From Litoditis marina (taxonomy: Eukaryota > Nematoda > Chromadorea > Rhabditida > Rhabditidae): DNA of 64,000 nt. The position numbers were made by a program, and so were the translations under genes. The notes under the pieces were generated by a model that saw only the letters and a list, made by a program, of their open reading frames with translations, ran no database searches and was not told the origin of the DNA. Below, piece after piece: positions 1 through 6,618 of this stretch (positions are counted from its first letter, which is position 1; the number at the start of each line of letters is the position of its first letter). The DNA lies in contig CAXIWQ010000037.1 in NCBI GenBank assembly GCA_964036275.1, forward strand, positions 1 through 64,000. The letters run 5' to 3'.

Positions 1-340
1 GGGCTTCACTCCAGCAAAAGTGTCCGAAACTTGGGATCGCAACAGCGCTCTGAAGAATGCGGAACAGCGTATCAAGGATCAGCGCAAGCAGCTGATGAAC
101 CGGTATGCGTTGGCGGTAACAATGAAGGATCCGGCAGCACGTAAAAAGGCAACCGAAGCGATTAAGCGGTTCAATAAGGTTCCAATGAACAGACCGCTGG
201 CAATTACTCCGGACGCGCTGCGGCAATCACTTAATATCCGGAAGCGCAATGCTCGGAAACGTGAAGACGGTGTTCTGATCGGAAACCAGCAGCTTGGTAA
301 GCAGTTGAGAGAGCAATTGCCGGATACAGTTTATCGCTGA
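1..340 (+). CDS. C-terminal end of giant polyvalent virion protein (partial)
   Basis: This is the last 112 residues of the 4,892-residue protein that is complete at 41724-56402. The open frame runs in from base 2 and stops at TGA 338-340. The ATG at position 20 is internal and should not be taken as a gene start. The residues are basic and mostly helical. The fragment exists only because the window opens inside the gene. Confidence 0.95.
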   Translation, partial: GFTPAKVSETWDRNSALKNAEQRIKDQRKQLMNRYALAVTMKDPAARKKATEAIKRFNKVPMNRPLAITPDALRQSLNIRKRNARKREDGVLIGNQQLGKQLREQLPDTVYR

Positions 341-346
341 ATATAG

Positions 347-396
347 GCAATGCCGATTTTTTCAACCAACAAGTCGGGAGGAAAAATCGGCATTGC
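347..396. terminator. 15-bp perfect inverted repeat after the giant gene
   Basis: Arms 347-361 and 382-396 are perfectly complementary (GCAATGCCGATTTTT type) with a 20-base loop. It begins seven bases after the stop codon of the giant gene, so a transcription end is the simplest role. It lacks the T-tract after the stem expected of an intrinsic terminator, since the T run lies inside the stem. The loop carries a GGGAGG. Seen directly; function inferred. Confidence 0.6.
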
Positions 397-433
397 GCAT
401 ATTTCCTTGCGTATTTCGGTAAAAATATCTGCC

Positions 434-462
434 TTGAATGTTCCACATTGAGAATGTATAAG
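434..462 (+). promoter_or_regulatory. Promoter of the toxin-antitoxin pair
   Basis: TTGAAT (434-439) and TATAAG (457-462) are separated by 17 bases. The spacer holds a dyad, ACATT-gag-AATGT (445-457), that ends at the -10 box. This is a plausible binding site for the antitoxin or toxin-antitoxin complex, as such modules usually repress themselves. The antitoxin start lies 23 bases downstream. Confidence 0.55.
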
Positions 463-484
463 TGGTCATGAAGGGAAGATGGTT

Positions 485-631
485 ATGGCTACTGTAAAAG
501 CTACTCACACAACCAATATTACTCGCAAACCAATGATTGCGCGTCCATTAAGCACGCCTGCAAAAACGGCTGACCTTCTCAAAATTTTTAACGTAAAATA
601 CTCAGAGATTTTAAAAGAACTTGCCAAATGA
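485..631 (+). CDS. Small antitoxin of Doc/Fic-type module
   Basis: A 48-residue ORF starting at ATG 485, with AGGGA about eight bases upstream. It is basic and threonine-rich at the N-terminus and has a helical, lysine-rich C-terminal third. Its last codons overlap the downstream toxin by 11 bases, the arrangement expected of an antitoxin-first module with coupled translation. It is shorter than P1 Phd (about 73 residues) and I cannot recognise a Phd/YefM DNA-binding domain, so the antitoxin role rests on position and size. In Phd-Doc the antitoxin C-terminus wraps the toxin; the helical tail here could do the same. Confidence 0.6.
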   Translation: MATVKATHTTNITRKPMIARPLSTPAKTADLLKIFNVKYSEILKELAK

Positions 632-1025
632 TCCTTATTGGCTGCCTGCTGAGGTAGTCGTTGAAATCAATAAGGATCAGGTAGAGCAGACGGGTGAAAA
701 TCACGCCTGCCTTTTTCCGAGCAATTTAGAGGGTGCAGTAATGCGTCCTCTAAATCTGTATCATTACGAGGGCGAGAATGACATTGTAAATTTGTCAGTC
801 AGCCTTTCAATCGCGATCGGTAAAGCCCACGCTTTCGAGCAAGGGAATAAGAGAACCGGTACAATGTCTGGTTTCATATTCCTGTATCAAAATGGGTATC
901 TTGCAGATATTCCTAATACTCCGGAATATGCCCATCAGTATTTAAAGGCTTTAGAAGATCCTGAGTATTTCCAAACATTTTGTGAAATTACAGCTCAGTA
1001 CGTTCGTCCGATCGAGCAGATTTAA
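621..1025 (+). CDS. doc: Doc-like toxin, Fic/DOC family
   Basis: A 134-residue protein, close to the size of P1 Doc. It carries the Fic-family active-site loop HAFEQGNKRTG at about residues 72-82, matching HxFx(D/E/Q)(G/A)NKR, with the catalytic histidine first. Family members transfer AMP, phosphate or similar groups to targets; P1 Doc phosphorylates EF-Tu and stops translation. The start appears to be TTG 621, the only in-frame start inside the antitoxin overlap; ATG 628 is in another frame. The 3' end overlaps the convergent resolvase gene by 38 bases. Likely role: post-segregational killing that keeps the element in its host. Intact, with no break seen. Confidence 0.85.
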   Translation: MPNDPYWLPAEVVVEINKDQVEQTGENHACLFPSNLEGAVMRPLNLYHYEGENDIVNLSVSLSIAIGKAHAFEQGNKRTGTMSGFIFLYQNGYLADIPNTPEYAHQYLKALEDPEYFQTFCEITAQYVRPIEQI

Positions 1026-1563
1026 TAGCCGCATATAAAACAGACTTTCCTACTTTGATACGTGCAGCCGCTTCACGCACAGTCAGTCCGGTTTCAAGAA
1101 GTGCCTTAGCCTTCTTCAATTTGTCATCTGTAATCGCACGCTGTCGGCCTCCTACCCTGCCCCTGTCTCTCGCTGATTGTAAGCCAGCTCGTGTTCTCTC
1201 TCGAATAAGATCCCGCTCAAATTGAGCCAACGCGCCGAAAAGATGAAAAACCAGTCGGCCGCCTGATGTGGTCGTGTCGATATTCTCTGTGAGCGATCGA
1301 AATCCAATGCCGCGAGAATCAAGATCAGTAACAATGTCGATCAGATGTTTCATTGACCGGCCAAGTCGATCGAGTTTCCACACGATCAGCGTGTCACCAT
1401 CCCGCAAGTATGCAAGGGCTTCAGATAAGCCAGGGCGATCCGCTTTCACGCCCGATGCTTGATCTTGGAATATCTTTTGGCATCCGGCCGCTGTGAGTGC
1501 GTCGGTTTGCAAAAGTGTTTCCTGATCCCCTGTTGATACTCGTGCGTAGCCGATATTCGCCAT
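988..1563 (-). CDS. Serine recombinase (resolvase/invertase family)
   Basis: 191 residues. The N-terminal catalytic domain opens with GYARVSTGDQ, nucleophile Ser10, followed by the conserved KLDRLGRS arginine motif near residue 65 and a long E helix. The C-terminal 40 residues form a helix-turn-helix (TVREAAARIKVGKSVLYAAIK). The size and layout fit Tn3-type resolvases and Pin/Hin invertases. I start at ATG 1563 because AGGGG lies at proper distance and the conserved domain begins there; the open frame extends 23 codons further without family similarity. It is transcribed away from the res-like array at 1577-1679, as tnpR is in transposons. Likely role: resolving genome dimers to monomers. Confidence 0.9.
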   Translation of the reverse strand: MANIGYARVSTGDQETLLQTDALTAAGCQKIFQDQASGVKADRPGLSEALAYLRDGDTLIVWKLDRLGRSMKHLIDIVTDLDSRGIGFRSLTENIDTTTSGGRLVFHLFGALAQFERDLIRERTRAGLQSARDRGRVGGRQRAITDDKLKKAKALLETGLTVREAAARIKVGKSVLYAAIKSARSDERTEL

Positions 1564-1576
1564 TTTTACCCCTATT

Positions 1577-1679
1577 TGTCCATTTTCCCATTGAATTTGG
1601 ACAGAGTCCGAAAACTCGTTATTGAAGTGCATTTTCGGACAAATAAGCTAAGCACTGGTAAACGGTCGTTTTCTGGACA
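1577..1679. repeat. Candidate res site for the serine resolvase
   Basis: Inverted TGTCC/GGACA half-sites occur as a 27-bp pair (1577-1603), a 37-bp pair (1605-1641, arms AGTCCGAAAA and TTTTCGGACA) and a final GGACA at 1675-1679 whose partner is degenerate. Three dimer-binding subsites of about 25-37 bp beside the recombinase gene are how Tn3/gamma-delta res sites are built, and TGTC is the start of that family's half-site consensus. The first subsite lies 14 bases from the resolvase start codon, so binding would also repress the gene. Seen directly; function inferred. Confidence 0.6.
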
Positions 1680-1726
1680 AGGAAAATGCAGTTTGAGAGC
1701 CTGCCAACTGTGCTATTAATTATTTG

Positions 1727-1793
1727 CTCTGGTGGATGAATGTGTTATCCATGATGGAGACTAGCGCATGACGTGCTGCTTCATCCACCGGAG
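1727..1793 (+). promoter_or_regulatory. Endolysin leader: 14-bp hairpin holding late motif copy 1
   Basis: Arms 1727-1740 and 1780-1793 pair over 14 bp with one G-T wobble; the 3' arm ends in GGAG, the probable endolysin ribosome-binding site. The loop contains the shared late element GCGCATGACGTGCT at 1764-1777, preceded by TATCCA at 1746-1751. A shorter alternative stem pairs GTGCT (1773-1777) with AGCAC (1792-1796). A long transcript would hide the binding site, whereas one starting inside the loop would not. Confidence 0.6.
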
Positions 1794-1803
1794 CACCACA
1801 ACA

Positions 1804-2550
1804 ATGTCAGCCTTGTCTAAATTCACGCAATGTCTCGATGTCACGTCGAGGTGGGAAGGGGGATGGTCAAACCATCCCCTCGACCCCGGCGGCAAAACCA
1901 AATACGGCGTTACTGAAGCCGCATGGTTAGATTACAATCGCAGGCGCGGTGTAAAGAACCCCACCAACATTAAGCATATTACCCGATCGCAGGCAGAGAC
2001 ATTCTACCATAGCGAATATTGGCTGCAGGCTGGTTGCGATAAACTGGCAGACGGTGTGAATCTGGCCGTCTTTGATGCATCGGTAAATTCGGGCGTGTCA
2101 CGCGGCCGGAAATGGCTTATCGCCTCGATCGGTGGCGCAGACCATGTGACAGTTAAGAAGATCTGCGCGAAGCGTCTGGGTTTCGTACAATCTCTGAAGA
2201 CATGGAAGACGTTCGGTAAAGGTTGGGCAAACCGTATCGCTGATATTGAAGCCAAAGGCGTAGCATGGGCGCTTGCTGCTAGCGGCAATGTTAAAGATGA
2301 GCTGGCGAAAGAGGCGCAGGCCGCGAACGCATCTGTGAAAAAAAACACCAAGGGCGCGGCTGGCGGTGCAGTGACGACCGGATCCCCTGCCCTCGCGCCA
2401 GCTGACGTTGCAGATCAGATTTCCGGATACGTCATGGGTGGACTGATAGTCGTTGGCGTTCTCGCCTTCGGTTATTTTATCATGCGTGCGTATATCAGTA
2501 AACAACGCGAAAAGGCCTATCTGGCCGAAATGAAAGAGGTGACGGCATGA
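1804..2550 (+). CDS. Endolysin, GH108 muramidase with C-terminal membrane anchor
   Basis: 248 residues. The N-terminal half matches the glycoside hydrolase 108 (TtsA/SPbeta-type N-acetylmuramidase) pattern: catalytic Glu18 in WEGGW, then HPLDPGGKTKYGVT, followed by a peptidoglycan-binding-3-like region ending near residue 165. It would cleave the glycan backbone of peptidoglycan. After an Ala/Lys-rich linker comes a hydrophobic helix at about residues 209-228 and a charged tail, so the enzyme may sit in the inner membrane by its C-terminus. There is no N-terminal signal. I chose ATG 1804, with GGAG ten bases upstream; the upstream in-frame ATG 1768 is part of the late leader motif. The stop overlaps the next gene by four bases. 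Confidence 0.88.
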   Translation: MSALSKFTQCLDVTSRWEGGWSNHPLDPGGKTKYGVTEAAWLDYNRRRGVKNPTNIKHITRSQAETFYHSEYWLQAGCDKLADGVNLAVFDASVNSGVSRGRKWLIASIGGADHVTVKKICAKRLGFVQSLKTWKTFGKGWANRIADIEAKGVAWALAASGNVKDELAKEAQAANASVKKNTKGAAGGAVTTGSPALAPADVADQISGYVMGGLIVVGVLAFGYFIMRAYISKQREKAYLAEMKEVTA

Positions 2551-3062
2551 GTGTCACCCTCACCTCAATTTTAACTGGAATAGCTGTTCAAGTTGGTGCG
2601 CCGCTGGTCAAACAGATCTTAGAGCGTAGCCTTGGATCAACTGCCGGTGACATTGCTGGCAGTGTAATTGACGCGATTGCCGACAAGGCCGGTGTTCCGG
2701 TCGAAAGTCTGGATAAGGTTGACCCGTCTATTCTTGGTGAAGCGATCAAGACCGTTGAGGCTGAAACACCCGAATTGCTCATGGCGTTTGTCGAACAGCA
2801 GAAAGAGACAAACCGGCTCCTACTGGCCGAGATGAATGCCGGCACGCTTTGGACATGGGCATGGCGGCCGTTCTGGATGTGGTTTCTGGCCTTTTTATGG
2901 GGGTGGGCGCTGGTCATCACTCCCGTAATAAATGCCATCTTTCGATCTTCCGTTGGGATTATTGATCTCACAATCTTAATGACACTCACCGGCTTCTACA
3001 CGGCGCTCTATATGGGCGGCCACACAGTAAAGCAGTTCACCAAAGGGCGGCCAAATGTTTGA
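2547..3062 (+). CDS. Holin-like membrane protein (3TM holin family)
   Basis: 171 residues. A helical N-terminal region (about 1-95) is followed by two strong hydrophobic segments near 99-131 and 136-160; the first is tryptophan-rich (LWTWAWRPFWMWF). This matches the holin proteins found beside GH108 endolysins in alphaproteobacterial phages and gene transfer agents. Expected role: forming the inner-membrane lesion that triggers lysis. It overlaps the endolysin by ATGA and the next gene by eight bases, so the three are translated together. The N-terminal soluble part is long for a holin. Confidence 0.75.
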   Translation: MSVTLTSILTGIAVQVGAPLVKQILERSLGSTAGDIAGSVIDAIADKAGVPVESLDKVDPSILGEAIKTVEAETPELLMAFVEQQKETNRLLLAEMNAGTLWTWAWRPFWMWFLAFLWGWALVITPVINAIFRSSVGIIDLTILMTLTGFYTALYMGGHTVKQFTKGRPNV

Positions 3063-3384
3063 AACCGGTGATCCAGCGTCGAAAGTTGCGGTTATCAAAT
3101 GGCTCGTCATCTTTTCCTTTTCGCTGCTTGGTGCCTTTATGCAGCGGGAAATGACATGGATGGGACGTGTTATGTCTTTCGCTATTGGAATACTGGCAGC
3201 TGTAGTTTTCGCTGAACCTATCCGGGGGGCGTTTGGCCTCGATCATACATGGGGGGATGCAATATCTGCTGTCCTTGCCCTCACCGGCCGGAATTGGGCG
3301 GCTTATGTGATTAAAGCCTCGAAAGATCCTACAGCCGCTGCACGTGAGATTCTTGATATATGGCGGGGCAAACCAAAGGACTGA
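3055..3384 (+). CDS. Small membrane protein, possible second holin or antiholin
   Basis: 109 residues with two hydrophobic segments (about 11-30 and 38-60) and a basic C-terminus with the charged end WRGKPKD. Its place inside the lysis cassette suggests a holin, antiholin or LydA/LydB-like regulator. I do not recognise a specific family, and no Rz/Rz1 spanin pair is visible nearby. It overlaps the preceding gene by eight bases and ends three bases before the next. Confidence 0.65.
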   Translation: MFETGDPASKVAVIKWLVIFSFSLLGAFMQREMTWMGRVMSFAIGILAAVVFAEPIRGAFGLDHTWGDAISAVLALTGRNWAAYVIKASKDPTAAAREILDIWRGKPKD

Positions 3385-3387
3385 AAT

Positions 3388-3627
3388 ATGATTGCTGAAA
3401 AATTTTCATGCATGGTGTTCATGCTGTTTGCGCTGGTCGGCGTATTAATCTTTGGAACACCTGCAGCCAAAAATCTTGCAATTCTTGCGGCAATTGCGGC
3501 CAGCTTGAGCCAGTATGTGATCCAAGACCGCCGACATATTGCCCAGGCTGCTTCTATCGCTCTGGCTTATATCTCGCTGATTTTGCTCCTTTATAGTGTA
3601 TACCTATTGCCGTGGCAGGCACTGTAA
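3388..3627 (+). CDS. Small polytopic membrane protein of lysis cassette
   Basis: 79 residues, nearly all hydrophobic, with three predicted spans near 5-22, 28-44 and 50-76 and a short charged hinge (QDRRH) between the second and third. The start is ATG 3388 just after the previous stop. It is the last gene of the lysis block before the hairpin at 3655. Could be a class I holin or an inhibitor; sequence alone does not decide. Confidence 0.6.
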   Translation: MIAEKFSCMVFMLFALVGVLIFGTPAAKNLAILAAIAASLSQYVIQDRRHIAQAASIALAYISLILLLYSVYLLPWQAL

Positions 3628-3654
3628 AGCACATAACAAGTGACCGCCTATTTA

Positions 3655-3684
3655 ATGCCTAGTGAAAACCTATTCACTAGGCAT
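3655..3684. terminator. 11-bp perfect hairpin after lysis genes
   Basis: ATGCCTAGTGA (3655-3665) pairs with TCACTAGGCAT (3674-3684) around an eight-base loop. It lies inside a wider dyad, CCGCCTA (3644-3650) with TAGGCGG (3706-3712). It could end the lysis transcript, although no long T-tract follows, or belong to the partition or origin site that occupies the rest of this gap. Confidence 0.5.
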
Positions 3685-3887
3685 TTGCTATAAAGACAAT
3701 AGCTATAGGCGGCCTATTGCCAGTGTTGTGACTAAGCAGTGTCCGGAATGTAGAAGGCTATTTGCAAGGAAGTCGCCGGATATTCAGTGTATATTAGCTC
3801 AATAGCTGCCAGATATTACCCTGCTATTTACCAGCTATTAACCAGATTGCGACTATCTTCAGCCTAACAAGGCAATAGGAGATAGTC
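3685..3887 (+). other. AT-rich region upstream of parA: candidate partition site; start-codon hairpin
   Basis: This 260-base gap (3628-3887) has no ORF. It holds several copies of ATAGCT/AGCTAT (near 3700, 3800 and 3835) and short direct repeats of the type CTGCTATT/CCAGCTATT, as expected for a parS centromere, operator or small origin. At its end GACTATCT (3851-3858) pairs with AGATAGTC (3880-3887), directly touching the parA ATG at 3888, with AGGAG partly in the 3' arm. The dyad may be a ParA or partner operator, or an RNA hairpin over the ribosome-binding site. Confidence 0.45.
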
Positions 3888-4562
3888 ATGCCGACGATTG
3901 TGATGTGTTCCACGAAGGGCGGCGTAGGCAAGTCAACAACTGCACTCATTCTTGCGCAGACCTATGCGGCCTCAAACGCCTCTGTTTGTTTGATCGACGC
4001 TGATCCTAATCAACCCCTGGCAACGTGGGCAAACCGCTTTGCTGGTGCCGTTCCGGACAATTTAACGGTCATTGGATCTGTCAACGAAGAAACGATCGTT
4101 GATATCGTCGAAGATGCATCCGAAAAATACCAGTTTGTCATTGTTGATCTGGAAGGATCTGCAAATCTTACTGCCAGTTATGCTATCAGCCGCGCGGATC
4201 TCGTTCTCATACCAATGCGGGGCAAGCAGCTCGATGCGGATCAGGCAAGCCGTATCATTGCTCTTATTGAACGTGAAATTAAAGCTTACCGCCGCCGGAT
4301 TCCATATCGGATTGTATTCTCGATGGTATCTGCATTGCAGAGTAAAGAGCACCGGTTCATCCGATCGGATCTCGAGAAACGCGAAATTCCTATTTTGCCG
4401 GCTGCGATGGTCGATCGTGCAGCATTCAGCGCGGTGTTTCAGATAGGCGGCACAATTTACGATCTCACGGCCGAGGAAGTGTCAAATCCTCAATCAGCCT
4501 GGACAAATGCAAGAGAAGTCGCAGCGGCCGTTGCTGCAGCAATAAGGGAAGATATGCAATGA
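3888..4562 (+). CDS. parA: ParA-family partition ATPase
   Basis: 224 residues. The deviant Walker A motif STKGGVGKST (residues 8-17) has the signature first lysine of ParA/MinD/Soj; the A' motif LIDADPNQPLATW follows near residue 38 and Walker B FVIVDLEGS near 85. There is no N-terminal DNA-binding extension, so it is a short (type Ib, VirC1/ParF-like) ParA. Such ATPases position plasmids by a nucleoid-bound gradient, working with a small partner that binds a centromere; the next gene, overlapping by ATGA, fits that partner. In a phage genome this points to a plasmid-like prophage stage. Confidence 0.92.
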   Translation: MPTIVMCSTKGGVGKSTTALILAQTYAASNASVCLIDADPNQPLATWANRFAGAVPDNLTVIGSVNEETIVDIVEDASEKYQFVIVDLEGSANLTASYAISRADLVLIPMRGKQLDADQASRIIALIEREIKAYRRRIPYRIVFSMVSALQSKEHRFIRSDLEKREIPILPAAMVDRAAFSAVFQIGGTIYDLTAEEVSNPQSAWTNAREVAAAVAAAIREDMQ

Positions 4563-4891
4563 CAAATCGTGAGAGAGCATCCGCGTTCGCCGATCCGCTG
4601 GATCTGTCCGGATTTGAACCAAAGGCAGGAAAGCCACCAATTGATAAGCTTGCGGTGAGGGAGGCGGCAAACCGTGCTGGTTTTGTCACGAAGCATGCCC
4701 CCGTGAAAGCCGTGCCGATCAGTGGCCGTAGTCTGCGCCGCTCTAACAAAACAGCGCAGCTGAATGTAGCGGTATCAGAGATTACACGTGAACGCTTCTG
4801 GACTCTCGCCCAGGAATACGACTGCGGCACAGGTGAGGAGCTCATCACCATGCTTTTAGATAAGTTTGAAGGAAAAGATCAGCGCGATTAA
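4559..4891 (+). CDS. Small basic partner of ParA, possible ribbon-helix-helix centromere binder
   Basis: 110 residues. The N-terminal 60 are disordered and basic; the C-terminal part (TAQLNVAVSEITRERFWTLA, then a second helix ending in LLDKFE) has the strand-helix-helix spacing of ribbon-helix-helix proteins such as ParG, StbC-type or VirC2-type partners. It is translationally coupled to parA, and its stop codon forms the loop of the terminator at 4881-4899. Expected role: binding parS and stimulating ParA. Assignment is by context plus a weak fold signal. Confidence 0.6.
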   Translation: MTNRERASAFADPLDLSGFEPKAGKPPIDKLAVREAANRAGFVTKHAPVKAVPISGRSLRRSNKTAQLNVAVSEITRERFWTLAQEYDCGTGEELITMLLDKFEGKDQRD

Positions 4892-4899
4892 ATCGCGCT
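4881..4899 (+). terminator. Terminator with the stop codon as its loop
   Basis: AGCGCGAT (4881-4888), loop TAA (4889-4891, the stop codon of the preceding gene) and ATCGCGCT (4892-4899), followed by TTTT. This is a compact intrinsic terminator for the parA operon. Confidence 0.75.
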
Positions 4900-4909
4900 T
4901 TTAGATATC

Positions 4910-5131
4910 TTAATTCAAGAACCACTGTCGCGGCGCTTGGCCGTGCCAGTGGTTCCGGCCGTTGATGTTTTCGACAACCATAAACAGATCTGGATCTGCG
5001 GTAGCGGTGATCTTTACACTGTCACCACGGGCAAGATTATTACGCGCCCATTCTTTTACTTTACGCAAATTGATCTGCGAAAAATGGTCAATCTTTTGAT
5101 TTTGAACAAATAAATCCGCAGTATAAGACAT
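4910..5131 (-). CDS. Hypothetical protein, 73 aa
   Basis: Small soluble protein with no family I recognise. It has a helical N-terminal half and a C-terminus rich in Asn, His and Trp. It has its own promoter at 5165-5192, so it is transcribed apart from the operon ending at 5237, and it converges on the parA operon. The start at ATG 5131 has AGGT upstream. Confidence 0.6.
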   Translation of the reverse strand: MSYTADLFVQNQKIDHFSQINLRKVKEWARNNLARGDSVKITATADPDLFMVVENINGRNHWHGQAPRQWFLN

Positions 5132-5164
5132 GACACCTAACCTTTGATGGCACTTTCATATCTC

Positions 5165-5192
5165 TATATACGAAAATGCGAATCAGGCGCAA
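5165..5192 (-). promoter_or_regulatory. Promoter for the 73-aa minus-strand gene
   Basis: On the minus strand TTGCGC (5192-5187) and TATATA (5170-5165) are 16 bases apart, 34 bases before the start codon at 5131. Confidence 0.5.
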
Positions 5193-5225
5193 GAGTCTGC
5201 GGCTTTATGAATCAGGCTTTGGTAA

Positions 5226-5250
5226 ATGGGGCTTCGTTACGAAGCCCCAT
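5226..5250 (-). terminator. Terminator of the early-left operon, stop codon in the triloop
   Basis: An 11-bp perfect stem (5226-5236 with 5240-5250) whose three-base loop, TTA on the plus strand, is the TAA stop of the gene 5237-5704. Only a short T stretch follows on the minus strand. It marks the end of the long leftward operon. Confidence 0.65.
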
Positions 5251-5704
5251 GACAGATGGTAAATTTTGGCTTGCCGTCAGTATCCAATTCTAAGCGGAAT
5301 GCAGTTTCACTTTCAAACCACCAGTATATCGAAACATCATAATCCCCCGGCTCATGCTCTGCTGAAAATCTCTCTAAGGATTCATAAATATCATCCGGAT
5401 CATCAACCGATATAAAGCCATTGGCTTTTTCGGGATATGGCTGATCTGTATAAGCGCTTTTCATTCGATCATCAGGCACTGTCACAGTGAAGTCGCCATA
5501 GGATTCATGCGTAAAAAAGTAAACTATTTGACCGATCTCAACTTGCTGCTTCCAAAATTGATTATCAAAAGATGATGGATCGCCATCGGCGATAATCCAA
5601 TATGAGCCATCACTACGCTCAATAAGAAAATCATCTGGAGAGTTGAGTGGGAGAGGGCAGGCCTCGTCTGAAAAATCAACAGGAAGCCATTGGCGTTCAG
5701 TCAT
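5237..5704 (-). CDS. Hypothetical acidic protein, 155 aa
   Basis: Last gene of the leftward operon. It is rich in Asp, Glu and aromatic residues, with no motif I can name. I start at ATG 5704 (MTERQWLPVDF), which overlaps the stop of the upstream gene by eight bases; the open frame extends 19 codons further upstream but would lie within that gene. The stop codon sits in the terminator loop. Confidence 0.65.
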   Translation of the reverse strand: MTERQWLPVDFSDEACPLPLNSPDDFLIERSDGSYWIIADGDPSSFDNQFWKQQVEIGQIVYFFTHESYGDFTVTVPDDRMKSAYTDQPYPEKANGFISVDDPDDIYESLERFSAEHEPGDYDVSIYWWFESETAFRLELDTDGKPKFTICHGAS

Positions 5705-6425
5705 TGCTGGCCTCCACGTTGAGGGCGGCGCGGGCAATCTTTCCTTGATCGTTAATCGCATGCGGCATGTTCAATGTCAGAACGTTGTGGCCTAGGTGTT
5801 CATCGACACTATGTTGAAAATCACCGCTCTCCCAATTTGCCTTGTCTGCATAGAATTCAAGAGCCTGCTTATGCCTCTCATTCTCCGATTTCAGGTCTGC
5901 GGCTGGTGCTGGTGAGGCGTAGAGGGGAGTGTTGTACTTAATCGACTTCTCCATAACTACAAAGGCAGCCACGCTATATGCGTTTTTAATATTCAATGAA
6001 TCAAAGAAAGAAGGGCTAACAAACCCAATAGGCTTCTGAGCTTCATACTGCGCGAGTTTGGCTTCTGCGGCTTCGGCGCGTGTGCATGTATCTCGAACCT
6101 GCCACTTGAATTTATCATTTTGCTCTTTAAGGCGCTCAATCTCCGCATCATTCGCCGCGATGATTTCAGCGGCTTGAGAGTGAAGGACGTATTCGCCAAA
6201 CTCATCATTGAACATGCCTCCTAAACACGGCTCCATATAGACTGCTGGACGATACCGCACCAACTCCGGCACGTCTGGCACGGCGCGGGTATATGCGCTG
6301 ATGGCCTTATCAAACTGCGCATTGATTATATTAACAAATGACCCAGCCATACCGTGTGTCCAATCACTGCCATCGGATGCACCAAACCATGAATTAAGGA
6401 ACGCTTCTTTCTGTTCACGTGTCAT
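5697..6425 (-). CDS. Hypothetical protein, Ea22-like early phage protein
   Basis: 242 residues. The middle (about 90-130) is a coiled coil (AEIERLKEQNDKFKWQVRD), followed by a PLYASPAP segment and another helical stretch. This coiled coil plus 'PLY..P' layout recurs in early-region proteins of temperate phages (Ea22-type) whose function is unknown. It overlaps its neighbours by 8 and 11 bases. Confidence 0.65.
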   Translation of the reverse strand: MTREQKEAFLNSWFGASDGSDWTHGMAGSFVNIINAQFDKAISAYTRAVPDVPELVRYRPAVYMEPCLGGMFNDEFGEYVLHSQAAEIIAANDAEIERLKEQNDKFKWQVRDTCTRAEAAEAKLAQYEAQKPIGFVSPSFFDSLNIKNAYSVAAFVVMEKSIKYNTPLYASPAPAADLKSENERHKQALEFYADKANWESGDFQHSVDEHLGHNVLTLNMPHAINDQGKIARAALNVEASND

Positions 6426-6618
6426 GTTGCTGTCCTTTCAGGGTTGCGAAGTCGGTTGCAGCAGGAGCATCCTTAAGGGTGGTTGCAGGCGTTCGGAAAT
6501 ACCCGTAGCACTCAGTGCATAACCACTGCTCTCCGTCATAGTGAACCTCACCTAAGAGGTGACAATTCATCTCGTCTGGGCATTCCTCACATTGGGCTAA
6601 AATACGTGGGCGCTTCAT
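6415..6618 (-). CDS. Small zinc-ribbon protein
   Basis: 67 residues with cysteines in CEECPDEMNC and CTEC, a CxxC...C...CxxC arrangement fit to bind one zinc. Start chosen at ATG 6618, six bases after AGGAGG; GTG 6621 is too close to that site. The ATG shares a base with the stop of the upstream gene. Probably nucleic-acid binding, not demonstrable here. Confidence 0.6.
   Translation of the reverse strand: MKRPRILAQCEECPDEMNCHLLGEVHYDGEQWLCTECYGYFRTPATTLKDAPAATDFATLKGQQHDT

Noticed and set aside
1768..1803. Leader ORF beginning ATG ACG TGC in each late leader
   Set aside because: The triplets come from the conserved DNA motif; the following codons differ, one copy is out of frame and one stops after seven codons, so a conserved leader peptide is unlikely.
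3628..3887. CRISPR-like repeats upstream of parA
   Set aside because: The repeats are short, irregular and unequal in spacing, without spacers of constant size.
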